Below, one piece after another: positions 14,023 to 25,340 of a stretch of 64,000 nt of DNA (position 1 is the first letter of the stretch; every line of letters starts with the position of its first letter). A program made the position numbers and the translations under genes. The notes under the pieces are model-generated. The model saw only the letters and a program-made list of their open reading frames with translations, made no database searches and had not been told where the DNA came from. This DNA comes from Aptenodytes patagonicus (taxonomy: Eukaryota; Chordata; Aves; Sphenisciformes; Spheniscidae): assembly GCF_965638725.1 (NCBI RefSeq), contig NC_134970.1:7112001-7176000 (forward strand). The letters are read 5' to 3'.

Positions 14023-14193
14023 CAACAGGCTCGCTCCAGATTGGAATAAGTTGTAAGGATACAGAATGCGCTCGTAATGCGCACGGATGTGCGAACCCAC
14101 GGCTTTGCCAGGAGCGAATCCCATCCTAGTGGCTATTTTGGTCCATTTTCTCTCCTTGCAAACTACATCAAATCCTCCTTCTTCTGCAACTAG
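14023..14193 (-). CDS. KDM5B: KDM5B coding exon 4 (ARID, second half)
   Basis: This 171-nt exon encodes 57 residues (114-170), from LVAEEGGFDVVCKERKW to LFQSGASLL. It carries the C-terminal ARID helices, including KWTKIATRMGF and GSHIRAHYERIL. It has a ttttttag acceptor, a gtaagc donor, and phase 0 at both ends. Confidence 0.96.
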
Positions 14194-14319
14194 CTAAAAA
14201 GTGAAAACAAAACGGTCATACATTTAATACTAAAATTATCAGCATTTAAGGAAAGCACTGCTAATTTAAAAGAAAAGACAACACCACGATTGCTATTTTA
14301 AACCAGAAGAACATAGGCT

Positions 14320-14372
14320 AAAAAAAAAAAAAAAAAACCACACCACAACCAAAAAAACCCAAACCAAAACAT
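14320..14372. repeat. A-run with A/C-rich low complexity
   Basis: A long A-run is followed by CCACACCACAACC and AAAAAAACCCAAACC patterns. Similar A/C-rich patches occur at 3,661-3,700 and 15,655-15,725. Confidence 0.8.
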
Positions 14373-14661
14373 GGAAGTTGTTTAAAAGCTACAACTGGAA
14401 CATGTAACATATAACCTACTCAGGAAGTGTAAACTTGTTGAATTACTTTACAAACAAGTCAGCACCTTTATTCATTTCCAAACAGTAATTCAGCCTACTT
14501 TTGAGAATTTGTCTGGCTGCAATGTGTCACACCTCTACTTTGTATTCCAACACAACTTTCTAGCACACTACAGTCAGTTCTTCTCACTGGAACAAGTACT
14601 ATGAAATAGGCTCAAAATCAGCCAAATAAAAACTAACCTAAACATAAAGAAACAGAGAGAA

Positions 14662-14705
14662 CATATCCTTAGGGTCAGGGAATCATATCCTTGGGGTCAG
14701 GGAAT
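14662..14705. repeat. 22-bp tandem duplication
   Basis: Two adjacent 22-base copies begin CATATCCTT and end GGTCAGGGAAT, and differ at a single base (A versus G at position 10). The near identity suggests recent origin. Confidence 0.85.
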
Positions 14706-14734
14706 CCCATCCCTTGCTATCAGGATACATAAAC

Positions 14735-14965
14735 TTCTCCAGAAATTTAGCAAGCTTCATCCTAAAAGTAATTGGATTTTTTCTCCCATATTTCTAGTGG
14801 AAAAAGGTTTTTCTCACTGCTGTCATTGTTCAGAAGCTTCCTTCAGTTAAGTCTAAGTTTATCCTTCACCAGTTTGTATCCAAGTTCAACTTTAAAGAAG
14901 AGCTGGAAATTTAATTTGATCTCCTAGCTCACATGAAAACTCCCACAATATTACATTTCCTACTA
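14735..14965 (-). mobile_element. Old CR1-type LINE fragment in KDM5B intron 3
   Basis: The plus strand (TTGTTCAGAAGCTTCCTTCA, then GTTAAGTCTAAGTTTATCC and TTCACCAGTTTGTATCC) resembles the antisense end of an old avian CR1. The edges are uncertain. Confidence 0.5.
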
Positions 14966-15120
14966 TTTCGTCACATTAGCTATGTTAGGTTAAACAAAGT
15001 AATATTTTGTCCAGCTTAGATATACCCCAAAATCTCCCTTGAACAACTGTGATACCATCCCAGAAACTGAGATAACACAACGTCTTTTTAGGAAGAGTTT
15101 CTCCCTTGTAACAGTCTTAC

Positions 15121-15243
15121 TCTGTTAAGCTGAAATAAATCCAAGATCTTCCTCTCCACATGTGGAATTTTCAGCGTACATCCTTGAAGCTCCCAAAACT
15201 TTGCAATCTGGTCCAGAAAATTCAGCTTTACACGAGTTTGGGC
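15121..15243 (-). CDS. KDM5B: KDM5B coding exon 3 (ARID, first half)
   Basis: This 123-nt exon encodes 41 residues (73-113), [20 protein letters not shown] through LDLFQLNR, followed by a gtaaga donor. It forms the N-terminal helices of the ARID DNA-binding domain, which in KDM5B prefers GC-rich DNA (family knowledge). The acceptor is a run of T followed by cag. Confidence 0.96.
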
Positions 15244-16636
15244 CTGAAAAAAAAAAACCCAATTAAAAAAAAAAAAAAAAAGAACTGCATACTAAATGCA
15301 GATTAAGCTTTTGTATCCCAGTGTTTATAATGTTGCAGCCTCAGTTGCCTGCCTGGCTTTTCCCTCTGCAAGTGGAATTTTTCATTTTTCCCTCTCATCA
15401 TATGCAGAAAAAAAAAAAAAAAATGCCATACAGATACTGCCAGTCTTTCCTCAAGTCATTTTTTGTTAACTTTTACTGCATTTAGAAAAGTACTTTCTGA
15501 GAACTGACAAGCAATGAGATATTACTGCTAAAAACTACCTAAACTAGCTGCATTGCTAGGATTTATTACATTTATTACATTAATAAATGTAACAGTTTAT
15601 TACAATTTGGTTTATTTGTAATAAACCAAAAATAAAGCAATGTTTTTGGTTTATTACCAAAAAAAAAATTACAAAAATTACAAACCAACCAGCCCCCCCA
15701 AAAAACCAAAAAAACCCACACCAAAACCGGGTGTGTTTGTTAGCCCTTTTCACTCCCAACTGTATTCGTTTCATTTTTATGGATATAAACCGGTCAGGGC
15801 AGGGCAAGCCAGCTATTCTGTTTGCACAGCAATTCACCCAGTAAGATAATTGGACTGTTGCTGTGTTAAAGAGTAGCAGCTTAGACTTTAATTTTGACAC
15901 ATTTCATTGTTACCACATTTTCTATTCTTAAGGTAAAAAATGGCCATGCCTATTCTCCGTTAAGCTTGCTCTTAAACTCCAGAGAGCTCTGAAGCAGCTT
16001 GCATCCACGCAAATCTCTCTCTTTTTTAGCATTCAAAGCCAGTGCTAGAGCCCCTACCCTGGCACTTCACATAACCACATCAGGACTTTAGAAAGCAAGC
16101 ATCATGAGAAAAGTCAGGCAGGCAAAGAGTCACCATCATTCCCATTCGTACCAGTAGCGAGCTAACCAGGACTCCTCGTCACGCCCTTCTTCTGGTCTGA
16201 ATTCATGAAAGCAGTGAATGAAAGTGCTTGCGAACAGCAAATTTTGCACCAACTGAATCCAGATTTTGTAATTGTTTCTTCCAAATGGCTTGTTATTTTT
16301 AAAGCACTCTGTAAATGTTTCATCTCTTCCACTTTTAAAAGATGCTGTATGCGTGCAAAATGCAGACACAAATCTATGGCACTTGAGAATTTGAGTTTAA
16401 CCACTTATAAGCACCTCTGTGTGGAAAAGGCCTGAATTATGTTCCTTTGATGAGCATTAACTTTACTTTTTACGCCTGGTATGTTTTTAACTATGATCTG
16501 AAACAGATGAATTTCTGTGCTAATTAAAAACTGACGTTCAGAGGTCCCGAGTGCTGTCAGCTCAAGTCAAACACCACCTCTCAAAAAAATATTTAAACAT
16601 TTCAGAGCAGAAGCAATGTTCAGCTTTACAGTTTAC
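15244..16636 (-). other. KDM5B intron 2
   Basis: This GT-AG intron is 1,393 bp long. It has several A-runs (15,248-15,280; 15,409-15,422) and a cluster of inverted repeats at 15,566-15,657, listed separately. Overlapping open frames near 16,136-16,435 occur on both strands and look like chance. Confidence 0.85.
15566..15657. repeat. Cluster of three overlapping inverted repeats (hairpins)
   Basis: Three perfect inverted repeats follow one another. Arms 15,566-15,576 and 15,582-15,592 are 11 bp with a 5-base loop. Arms 15,595-15,605 and 15,616-15,626 are 11 bp with a 10-base loop. Arms 15,618-15,632 and 15,643-15,657 are 15 bp with a 10-base loop. All contain TTTATTA or TAATAAA. The last two share bases and so compete for pairing. 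Confidence 0.85.
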
Positions 16637-16714
16637 CTCTAGTTCATTGAGCCTCTGGATCCTCGGTGTAAAGTGAAGTTTATCAACATCACATGCAAAT
16701 GGAGGCTGCCAGTC
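16637..16714 (-). CDS. KDM5B: KDM5B coding exon 2 (end of JmjN)
   Basis: This 78-nt exon encodes 26 residues (47-72) from DWQPPFACDVDKLHF to RLNELE. It is flanked by a ttttccag acceptor and a gtaaac donor. Both ends are phase 0. It completes the JmjN domain and leads into ARID. The sequence matches the conserved KDM5 family almost exactly. Confidence 0.96.
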
Positions 16715-19700
16715 CTGGAAAAACAGAAGAGCTTCATCAAAAGACCAGGAAAATGAAGGAAACTTCTCTATATGCCAGTCAAAAGCCAGGTAAGCCCGAA
16801 GCACGGAAGAGGTCTCCATGGTTTCCAAAGCCTCCCCAGCCCTAAGCAGCACAGCACGTGCCTCTCCAGCACACGGCAGGATCCCAGCGCGGTGGCTGTG
16901 CAACACCTCCCCGCAGGCGAGGGCTGCATCCCAACCTGTCAGCTGTCGCACCCCACCACACTCCCAGCTGTGGTGAGGTCTACTTTTGTTTCCAAATTAC
17001 TTCATGTTGAACAAGCCTAGAAAGCAGGAAAAAATTCAATACGTCGAGTTAACTCCTGCCAATCACATTGTCCACCCCTTGAATATTTCATTGTGCCTTT
17101 AAAATAGACAGATACTGAAACCACTAAGTAAATGACATCTGGGGACTAAGGACCTGTCCTCAAAGATAACCCTTCAGCTGCACACCGAGTCAGTCCATCT
17201 TCTCCCTACCCACGCAGGGTAGCTAAAGGTGCGGCACAGGCTATTCACCCCAGTCTCACGACAACCATCACCTTGCCCAGGCCCGTTCCCAAACGAGAAC
17301 CTTACGACAGCCAAGAGTTGTGTCTGCCGGACAGCGAGAGGAGAACTCCCTGGGAAGCGCTGCCGCCGTGCAAGTCAAACCCACCCACCACTTTAAACGG
17401 GAGTAACAGAAACTCAGTTACAACCCTGAGACAGGACGTCACTTCTGTTAGCAAATTCAGTATCGTTACCACGCAAAACACAGAACAAAGTGAAGTTTCG
17501 TAAACCATGATCCAAACTAACGCCTGCCTCAATCGGGAAGACTAACATTTGATAGCAGAGACTTTAAAGGCTCACGAAGGACAAATGCAGCAGTTAGCAT
17601 TCATAAATGCTGGTCTCCAAAACAAACAGCAGCTGCACTAAAAAACAGGAAAAAAAAAAGCTTCTTTTCTTAATTCCTTGTCTGCAAACATTCAGGAACA
17701 GCTGGAATATGACCAATTAAAAAAAGATTATTATTACCTTGACAAAATACCTGCAACTGGTAGTGTTATTTATAAATACAACCATAAAGCAATTTTATCT
17801 TTTAGATCTCTGACATCTATCACATGCAGTTGGTTTGGCAATACACAGCTTCACTAAACCAAATTAGATTTGATTTAAACTTGACAGTAATTTATTACAT
17901 ATAAAGCTATCTTATTATCACTAATTACAGAATGAAGATAACGTGCATGAGAGCTACTGATAGTGGAGTAAGACAAGAGCTTTCTACCAGGAAAAAGAAC
18001 AACGCTTCCTCAACACCTGCGGACTAAGGCAACTTTAAGATCAGTGTCACAAGCAGAGTATTTGTTAACAGACATGCTAAAACAACTAGTGTCAAAAACA
18101 ACCACAAAGGATTTGCAAAGCAATTATCTTACATACAAACACGCAGGCTCAATTCTATATTATGACAACCCCATCCTGTCACTAGACCAAGCCCATGGCA
18201 GAACCAGGTAGTTTCACAACTAGAGAGGAGGGATGCAAGAGTCACCGAGAGCGTGGAAAACCCGAAGAGCAAAGAGGGACGCCAACCTATGAGTTTTATC
18301 AAACATACGTTCACTAATCCAGACCTCTAAATTAGTAGTAAGAGAGACATTTTCTGATCCTACAAAGCATTTTCAGCACATCAAAACGTGGCAAGGCCAG
18401 GTTGAAATTAAAACTTCAACTGGAAATTAGATGACAATAGGGGGGTCAGGATGACAAATTATCAAGAGGATGGTCAATCCTCAACCAGCGGGACATGCTT
18501 CTCAATCATTTTGTTCTTTTAACCACAAGACTAAGACTGGTGTCCAATGGCACGATGTTCTTATACAACTACATAAAATTAACCCTACATTTTTGTTTGC
18601 CAGAACACCAAATGCAATGAAAATTGCAAGTCTGATGAAGAAAACGTTTGACATTCTTTTGTAACGTCCTGATATCTGATGGCCCCCAAAGTGTAAGATG
18701 AGAAACATGACTGGGAACATTTAGGGCAAGATTTGAAGTGTCATACTTCAACATGGCAAATCCGACTTTCACGCTGAACCGACTGGTTACGTTATCAGGC
18801 GCAAGCCTGGAGTTTGCTCTGTACGTGAAGACAGAAGACAGGCAACCAAACCAGGAGAGGACACACACTCGTAATGACACACAGAACAACCACGGGACAT
18901 TCTGGGGACCAAATTAAATTGCCGAAGGGAGAGCTGTAAGATCCTAAGCGCTTTGCTTAGGCTGAGAGAGTAAATGAAAACACAGAGGCATGTGCTGACT
19001 GACTGCTTAGCTAAGTAATAAGCCAAGGCTGTCTCCAGGCGGGCCATGCATTACCCTAAAACAGGATCCTGTAAAAAGGATCTGCAGAGGACAAGAAACA
19101 GGAATAAAGAACAGAAGCAAGGATTCAGCTCACACAGGCAATGATACTACTTCTAACACTGTTACTGAACCTGACGCTGTGCTTCAGGGCTATCACTTGC
19201 AGATAAAGTACTGGCAGACCGTCAGGAAAGCCAAAGAAGGGAGAGGAGAGTGCAGGAGACTCTTCTGGTTGGGCCACATGTCCCCTGGCACAGAGTCTGC
19301 TGCTCTGGCGAGAAGCCCAGCGGAAAGCCTGCATGCCACTGGGGCACAACAGGAGGAACAGGATTCCTACCTGTTCCTACAGGTTCCAGCTCATGCTCAA
19401 CCTTAAAGAAATAAAGATACAAGTGTCCCCAGGACAGATACAGACTCAGGGCCCACTGCTAGAAAGCAGCCTGTCTTCAGACAGGACAGAAGCAAGCTTG
19501 TCCCCTCCACTTAGGAAAGCAAACAAAGAAGTTTATGTGCATTATCTTACAGAAATACCTCCTTCACAACATGGCGTACCGAAACACAGCACTCCAGAAT
19601 TAGCTAATTAGCTCCATACATCTCCTATTTCTTACTGACTGCCGTACGTTTTGGGAAATTCTTTCCTTTTTGGCCAAAGACGCTTGCTCTAGCAAAGCAC

Positions 19701-21799
19701 TAGTTATCTAGTTCATCAGAAAAAGTAACACGACTCCCGACAACACAAGCTTCCACAACAGGTATGTTCTACACCTTGCAGTTTAAGTTTAATGACACTG
19801 AATGAACAATACGCACACCAGAACACTTTGATGGTACGTCAGCTGTTTTACAAAGAGAAGCTTTGGAAACTCAATCTGTTCAATACAGGACTTTCAGTAG
19901 ACGGCTTTTCAGTCTATCAGGCAGATGGGTCCGTCAACCAGAAACAAAAATTGAGCAGCCTTAGAAGTGTTTAACTTTTAGCAAGGAGAAAGTCATTGCA
20001 AGAACTTCTGTTGAGATATGGTAAATTGGCTTAATGAGAGGTAACACTGGATTTACTCTGGGTTTTGACATTTTTAAGCAGGCAGAGCTGAGGGAAATGC
20101 ATGCTATATATTATATAATAGGTCATATTAGATCATTATAAAAACACTTCTGATTTTAGAAACACACTACTGCACATCCCATTTATCCCAAACTGTTCCA
20201 TATTACATTAGTCACAGTTGCAGATACAGAGCCATTCACCATTTGGAGAAATTACAGCAGGTGTAGTAAACAGGCCACCCTGACTATCATTGATTCATTT
20301 TAAAGTCACAAACAGTTCATTTTGGAGCATCTGAACTACTCAAAGTTGATATAAACAACAAGAATAATATTTATCGTCTTATATTCCGGGGTATGGCAAG
20401 TTCATCAATTGCTAAACAAGATGCTTTCAACCCTTCTTTAATAAGTATATTAATTACTCAACAAAAAGCTTGCATACATTTTGAAGTACAACTTACTAAG
20501 ATACCATTCCTTTTAATGAACATAGCACTTAAGAGACCTATGTGTTTTGAAAGAAATGCCTTTATGCACCATGGAAATGCAGCAGCACCACAAGAGGGAG
20601 CTTTTTCGTGGCAAGGCTAATTCTGCAAATCCACTGATCTGCATGATGAGCTTTGCTGTGGAAGAGAAGAGCACACACAAACCAACTCTACAGGCCCACT
20701 TCCCTTACGTTTGTGTCTGCAAAATCTGTGAGACTAGACATTTCCATCCAGCGTGCACTTGCAAGGTCCTCAAAAGCAAGGCCTGGATTTCCCCCCTGCT
20801 TTTTAAAAAACAAAACAAAAACAAACAAAAAAAAAACAAGTTTAGAAAGATCAATTTAAGTTTCTTTCAACAACCACGCTAAACACTAAGATTAAGGATA
20901 CGCCAAAAGCAAGAAAACCTGAATTTCATAAAAAAATCTGAACTTTTTACACCACCTGGACTCTTCATCTGAAATGACTTTGTTGCTTTCTATTGTCCAT
21001 ACATGATTGTTAGAAGCCTGCAAGAGACACGCTAAATCATTTGCCTACATTAGCATGCACTTGTTAACCAGACCTAGCAGAATAAACCCGAATACAAATC
21101 CATGCAAAAAATGAGACTGACATCAAAATTTCAAACTTTTCTATAAACTTTCTAGACAAATCTAGCTGCACAGAGGGCATACTCTAAAAATCACATTAAT
21201 ATTTCAAGTAGTAATGCAAACTACAAATGGTCAGAACTATTTCTATATTCCTCCTTCCAGATTAATTTGTTACAGGGATGGCAGGCTTCACATAATTTCA
21301 GCTGGTAAACCTTGCACCTCATCCAAACTCACTCTCTAATTAAAATTTAACCACCCCTTTGAACTCAAGCGAACAAGAAATTACCACTGTCACTGGTAAG
21401 CTGTTCTACAAGTTAGTTAGCTTCAACTTCTCTTTTTCTCTTATCCCCGTGTCATTTTTAACCAAATATCTTGTTTGCTTACTGTCCAAGAAGCTGTTCA
21501 TGAACACTTCCTGGAAGCAATGTTTCAAGGCATTTTTCAATAAACAAATATCTTTTTTTCTTCTCTTTACAGGACCAGCTTTCCAGCCCCACAAACAAAG
21601 ATTTTCCTCAGGCTTTCTTCTGAAACCTCTCTTATTTTTTCAACATCTTTTGAAAACTGCAAGTAGCATTTCAGTTGCAATCTCTCCAATGTCAGACACA
21701 AAAAGACATCACTTTCATTATTTTGCTAGACAGCGTCTCATAGTAAGATCCAAAAGAATATCTTAGCAATTCTTGCCAGAGAAACACATATTCATTCAG

Positions 21800-21910
21800 T
21801 TAACTATAGCGATTCACCGCTTCCCAGGATGCCCACCCTGCGAGCGTGACCTACATTCTTTGTTGCCAGATCTATGATCTTGCCTTTGCAAAGGTGTTAC
21901 ATGATTGCTG
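21800..21910 (-). mobile_element. Old CR1-type LINE fragment in KDM5B intron 1
   Basis: GTGACCTACATTCTTTGTTG, followed by CCAGATCTATGATCTTGCC, matches the same antisense CR1 segment as the copy near 25,090. The related region may extend left to about 21,560. Confidence 0.5.
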
Positions 21911-22899
21911 CCTCTGAGAGGGAGGGAGCAGACTCGGGTGACTCAGGAGGTTCTTTTTAGTCTCATGGTTTTATGACTGCATTAAAAACACACTCAAAAG
22001 AAACTCAGATGGCAGGATCTATGCAAAATTGATGTGCAGCACCATTTATTGCCCCAGCGGTGTCAGTGGGTCACCCACAAAGCTTCCTTTTGAACGGGAA
22101 CTAATCCCTCTCTGACCCTGTTAAAAGGCTAACTTTAGTGGGTAACTCCAATCATCAGCTAACCTAGTTTGTGGTGACACGGTCCTTGCTTGCTCATTTT
22201 GAGTGTAGGTGATTTTTCCAACAAAAACACTGAATTCCTCCTTGCTAAGAAGGGACCCTGGGAGCAGTAACATACCCTACATGCAGAACTCTTCAATAAT
22301 ATAAGCTTGGTGGAGTACTTCTCATTTGGGATAAAACTGTTATGGCTCTGTTATGTATTGCAGGCTAGCAAAGGAGAACAAACACAACCACAAATTCTTC
22401 CCACCCGAGAACCACAGCCAAAGACGAGCTTGCAAAGGGAATCACGTCTCTAGATCCCAGTGGTTCTGTGCCAGCTCCAAACTTAGAGAGAAAGAAAAGA
22501 TCAGTAAACTGGAGATGATTCTCAAGCATCAGGGCCTGCTGCTCCCTGGGACCCAAAGGTAGAGGACGGAAACTATACATAGGGTTTGAACATCAAAACA
22601 AAATAGGTAGCAGGGTTTACATACAGGAGATATCAGTCTTCTCTCCACGGAGGCGACTGCATGCAAGGAACAGATACAGCGGCTCTGGCAGCACCAGGCA
22701 AGAATAAGCAGTGTACCAGCAGCACTGCACTAACAGCTGGAGATGCATGGGGCGCTGGGGTCAGTGCACTGGCAGTGAACCCCAGATCCCTGACTCACTT
22801 CGGAGGCGTTCACCTAGACCTTGAAGCAGAGCATCCATCAGTACTGGGGCCAGACTCAGCTGTCAGCGTCCAAGGGCACCAGGCCCCAAGAGCTACTGC

Positions 22900-22965
22900 C
22901 ATCTTCACTCAAGACAGTGCGGTGTAGATGGACCTTCGGTCTGATCCCGCAGTATGTTCCCAGAG
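22900..22965 (-). repeat. Short repeat end, same family as 61,681-61,925
   Basis: GATGGACCTTCGGTCTGATC then CCGCAGTATGTTCC on the plus strand is the reverse of the repeat start seen at 61.7 kb (CACTGGATCAG, AGGCCTGATGG). Only about 65 bases are recognisable. Confidence 0.4.
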
Positions 22966-24779
22966 GACGCCCAGCTGGCGAGCGGCACAGACAGCGCAGA
23001 CGACTGTTTCTGGAGCTCTCCCATCACAGCCCTTTGGAGACAGTCTGTGCCCTCTTCAGATCTGTAACCGACAGCTTTCAAGCCTAGATTTTAAGCCCAA
23101 CGTAACTCGGATTAAGAAAAGATCCGAATTTAACAGCCCAGAACAGAAGCAGACCAGCTACGGACAATGCTGTTGGCTCCATCCATCAGCAGCCATGGAG
23201 CCTCAGCTGACGAGGGCTCTGCCTCTGCCCGGGGGATTCCCCTGTGGCTTCCGCCACGGCAACAGCAACCGTCTGCTACCCCGGCAGCCTGCTGCCCCAG
23301 CTATCGACGACGCTCTCCATTCAAGCCGCTCAGATTCATTTCCACTTGTAAAGCACCTGCTTTCAGCGAAGAGCATTTACTCAGACACGTATAAAGGTGG
23401 CAGGTTGTATGATCCCAGAAGTTCTCCCTGGCTTTTAAAAACACTCAACCTGGTCTCCTGAACACGCACACAGCACTCCCCCCCCCAGCAGGTTCCCAGA
23501 TATAACCCACTAATTTGGGCTTGAGAGAAAGCACATCCTAATGGATACGCAGGCATAAATTAGTTCCATTCACCGGCAGCTTTAGTTTCAACGCTGGGGA
23601 AGGGAGTTGCGTTTAGTTTGATACTCTAATTCCAGCTTTCAGCTAATCGACGCTGTTTATCTCACATTAAACAAACAAACAAAAAACTACAAAAACTGCC
23701 CAAACCTGCTGCTACTATTGTCCCATATAGAGAGTTCCAGGCTAAATCGTTTCATCTTAAGTTTTCAATGAGCTGAACAGAGTGAGTGTTTAAAACCCCT
23801 CACTGGAAGAGACTGAGTCAAGGAGAAGATATTCTCATCGTCATTTAAGCACACTCCAATGTTTCAGTGTTTCTGAAGTGCAGAAATCATACCACTGGTG
23901 ACCGCAGCAGTGCTGCACGTGGCAGCTGCTATTAGTAAAACAATACTCCTTTTTTGCATTTTCCTGATAATTAAAGATCAGAGGAGACCAGTAAATAACC
24001 TACTCTGAATTTGCCTAATTTCACCATTAGACCCCTGTATTGAACACAGCAAATTCTTCATTTAAAGTAAACATTTCCTAATGAGCTTCGGTGACTGATC
24101 TATTTCTCTTCACAAGAATTCAACAGCATGTGAACAGGAACCTCGGCACTGAAACATCTCTTCCCAAAAAACCCACCCATTCTTGATCCCAACGTGCCAG
24201 AAACGGGCAGATCCACCACCACCCTTCGTTCTTTTCCCAACAGCTGATCACCTTCGCAGTTAAAAATGCACACCCTGTTATCTAATTCAAGTGAACCTGG
24301 CTTATGCTGAACAGGAACCAGCGGCTCAAGCGCTTCTCATCACGACTGACAAACGACGCAGTGCCTACGCTTTTCTCCATATGATGCTCACTTACGTACT
24401 GTAATTGAGTTATCTCTGTTTTCTTTTTGATAAAATCAACTGACTGAGCCTCTGTATATTATCAAATCAGAGGGATCATCACGATCAACTTCCTGTTTAG
24501 GACAAAGTATAACAATTCTCTGCATTAATTCCTGTTTCAGCAGTGGTACGTTTTACAACTCCAGCACCAGGAGACTGCCAAAACCCTCAACAAAGTTGCT
24601 CCAAAAGTGAATTGGTTTTAGTCCATAGCTTAATGAAGGGTTTTTGGTTTGCTTTGCGTTTTCTTTTTCTCCATAAAAATGAAAATAAATCAAGCAAGCA
24701 GCTGAATGAGCAGCCTGTTTAAATCAACACTGCTCCTGAAAATACGTCCCCGGAGCAGCAGGTTCAGTTCTCAGAAGCC

Positions 24780-25340
24780 CTGTGCCTTTAGGTTTCACCA
24801 CTCAAGCTTCGTTCAGGTTAAATTTTTCAAAATTCATTCTTTCATGTGCAGAACTTTCTTGGCACTTCTCCATACCCTCTCTAGTTGTCAAATCTTTTTA
24901 AAATTCTCAAATGAGTGCAGTATTTTCGACTCTCATGCTATCACAGAGGTAAAATCATCCTATTATTCACCGAGAACCTCAAGAGCTGCATTCACCGGTT
25001 TAGCCAAAGCATCTATTCTACCATTACACTGGTTTCCACAAGGATCCACAGTTATTTTTCTATAATCCTCCCTCCTCTAAGACTGACCTACGCTCCTTTG
25101 TTCCTACGTGTAAAACCTCACATTGCGTCCTACTTAAGTGATTACTGTTTCATAACATGCATTGTTTATTAGGCAATCGGGATCCCTCTATAACAATGAG
25201 CTACCCGCCGTAAACCTGGGATCTGTATGGAATAATTTCCTTTGTTCTTCTAGACTTTTAATGAAAATTAGATACCCTTGGCTTGAGGTTCTGAAAGACC
25301 ATTAGAAACGTATCCTTCATAAATTCTCATTAATAGTTGA
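24780..25340 (-). mobile_element. Old CR1-type LINE fragment in KDM5B intron 1
   Basis: The plus strand matches the antisense reading of an old amniote CR1: ACCCTCTCTAGTTGTC, then CTAAGACTGACCTACGCTCC, TTTGTTCCTACGTGTAAAAC and ATGCATTGTTTATTAGGCAA. Heavy divergence indicates an old insertion. Confidence 0.6.

Larger units (their letters stand above)
14194..15120 (-). other. KDM5B intron 3
   Basis: This GT-AG intron is 927 bp long. It contains an A-run followed by an A/C-rich patch (about 14,320-14,372), a 22-bp tandem duplication (14,662-14,705) and a likely CR1 fragment (about 14,735-14,965). Confidence 0.85.

Noticed and set aside
22928..23461. 177-codon plus-strand open frame in KDM5B intron 1
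   Set aside because: It starts inside a repeat end, has no domain or splice context, and has low-order composition. It is probably chance.
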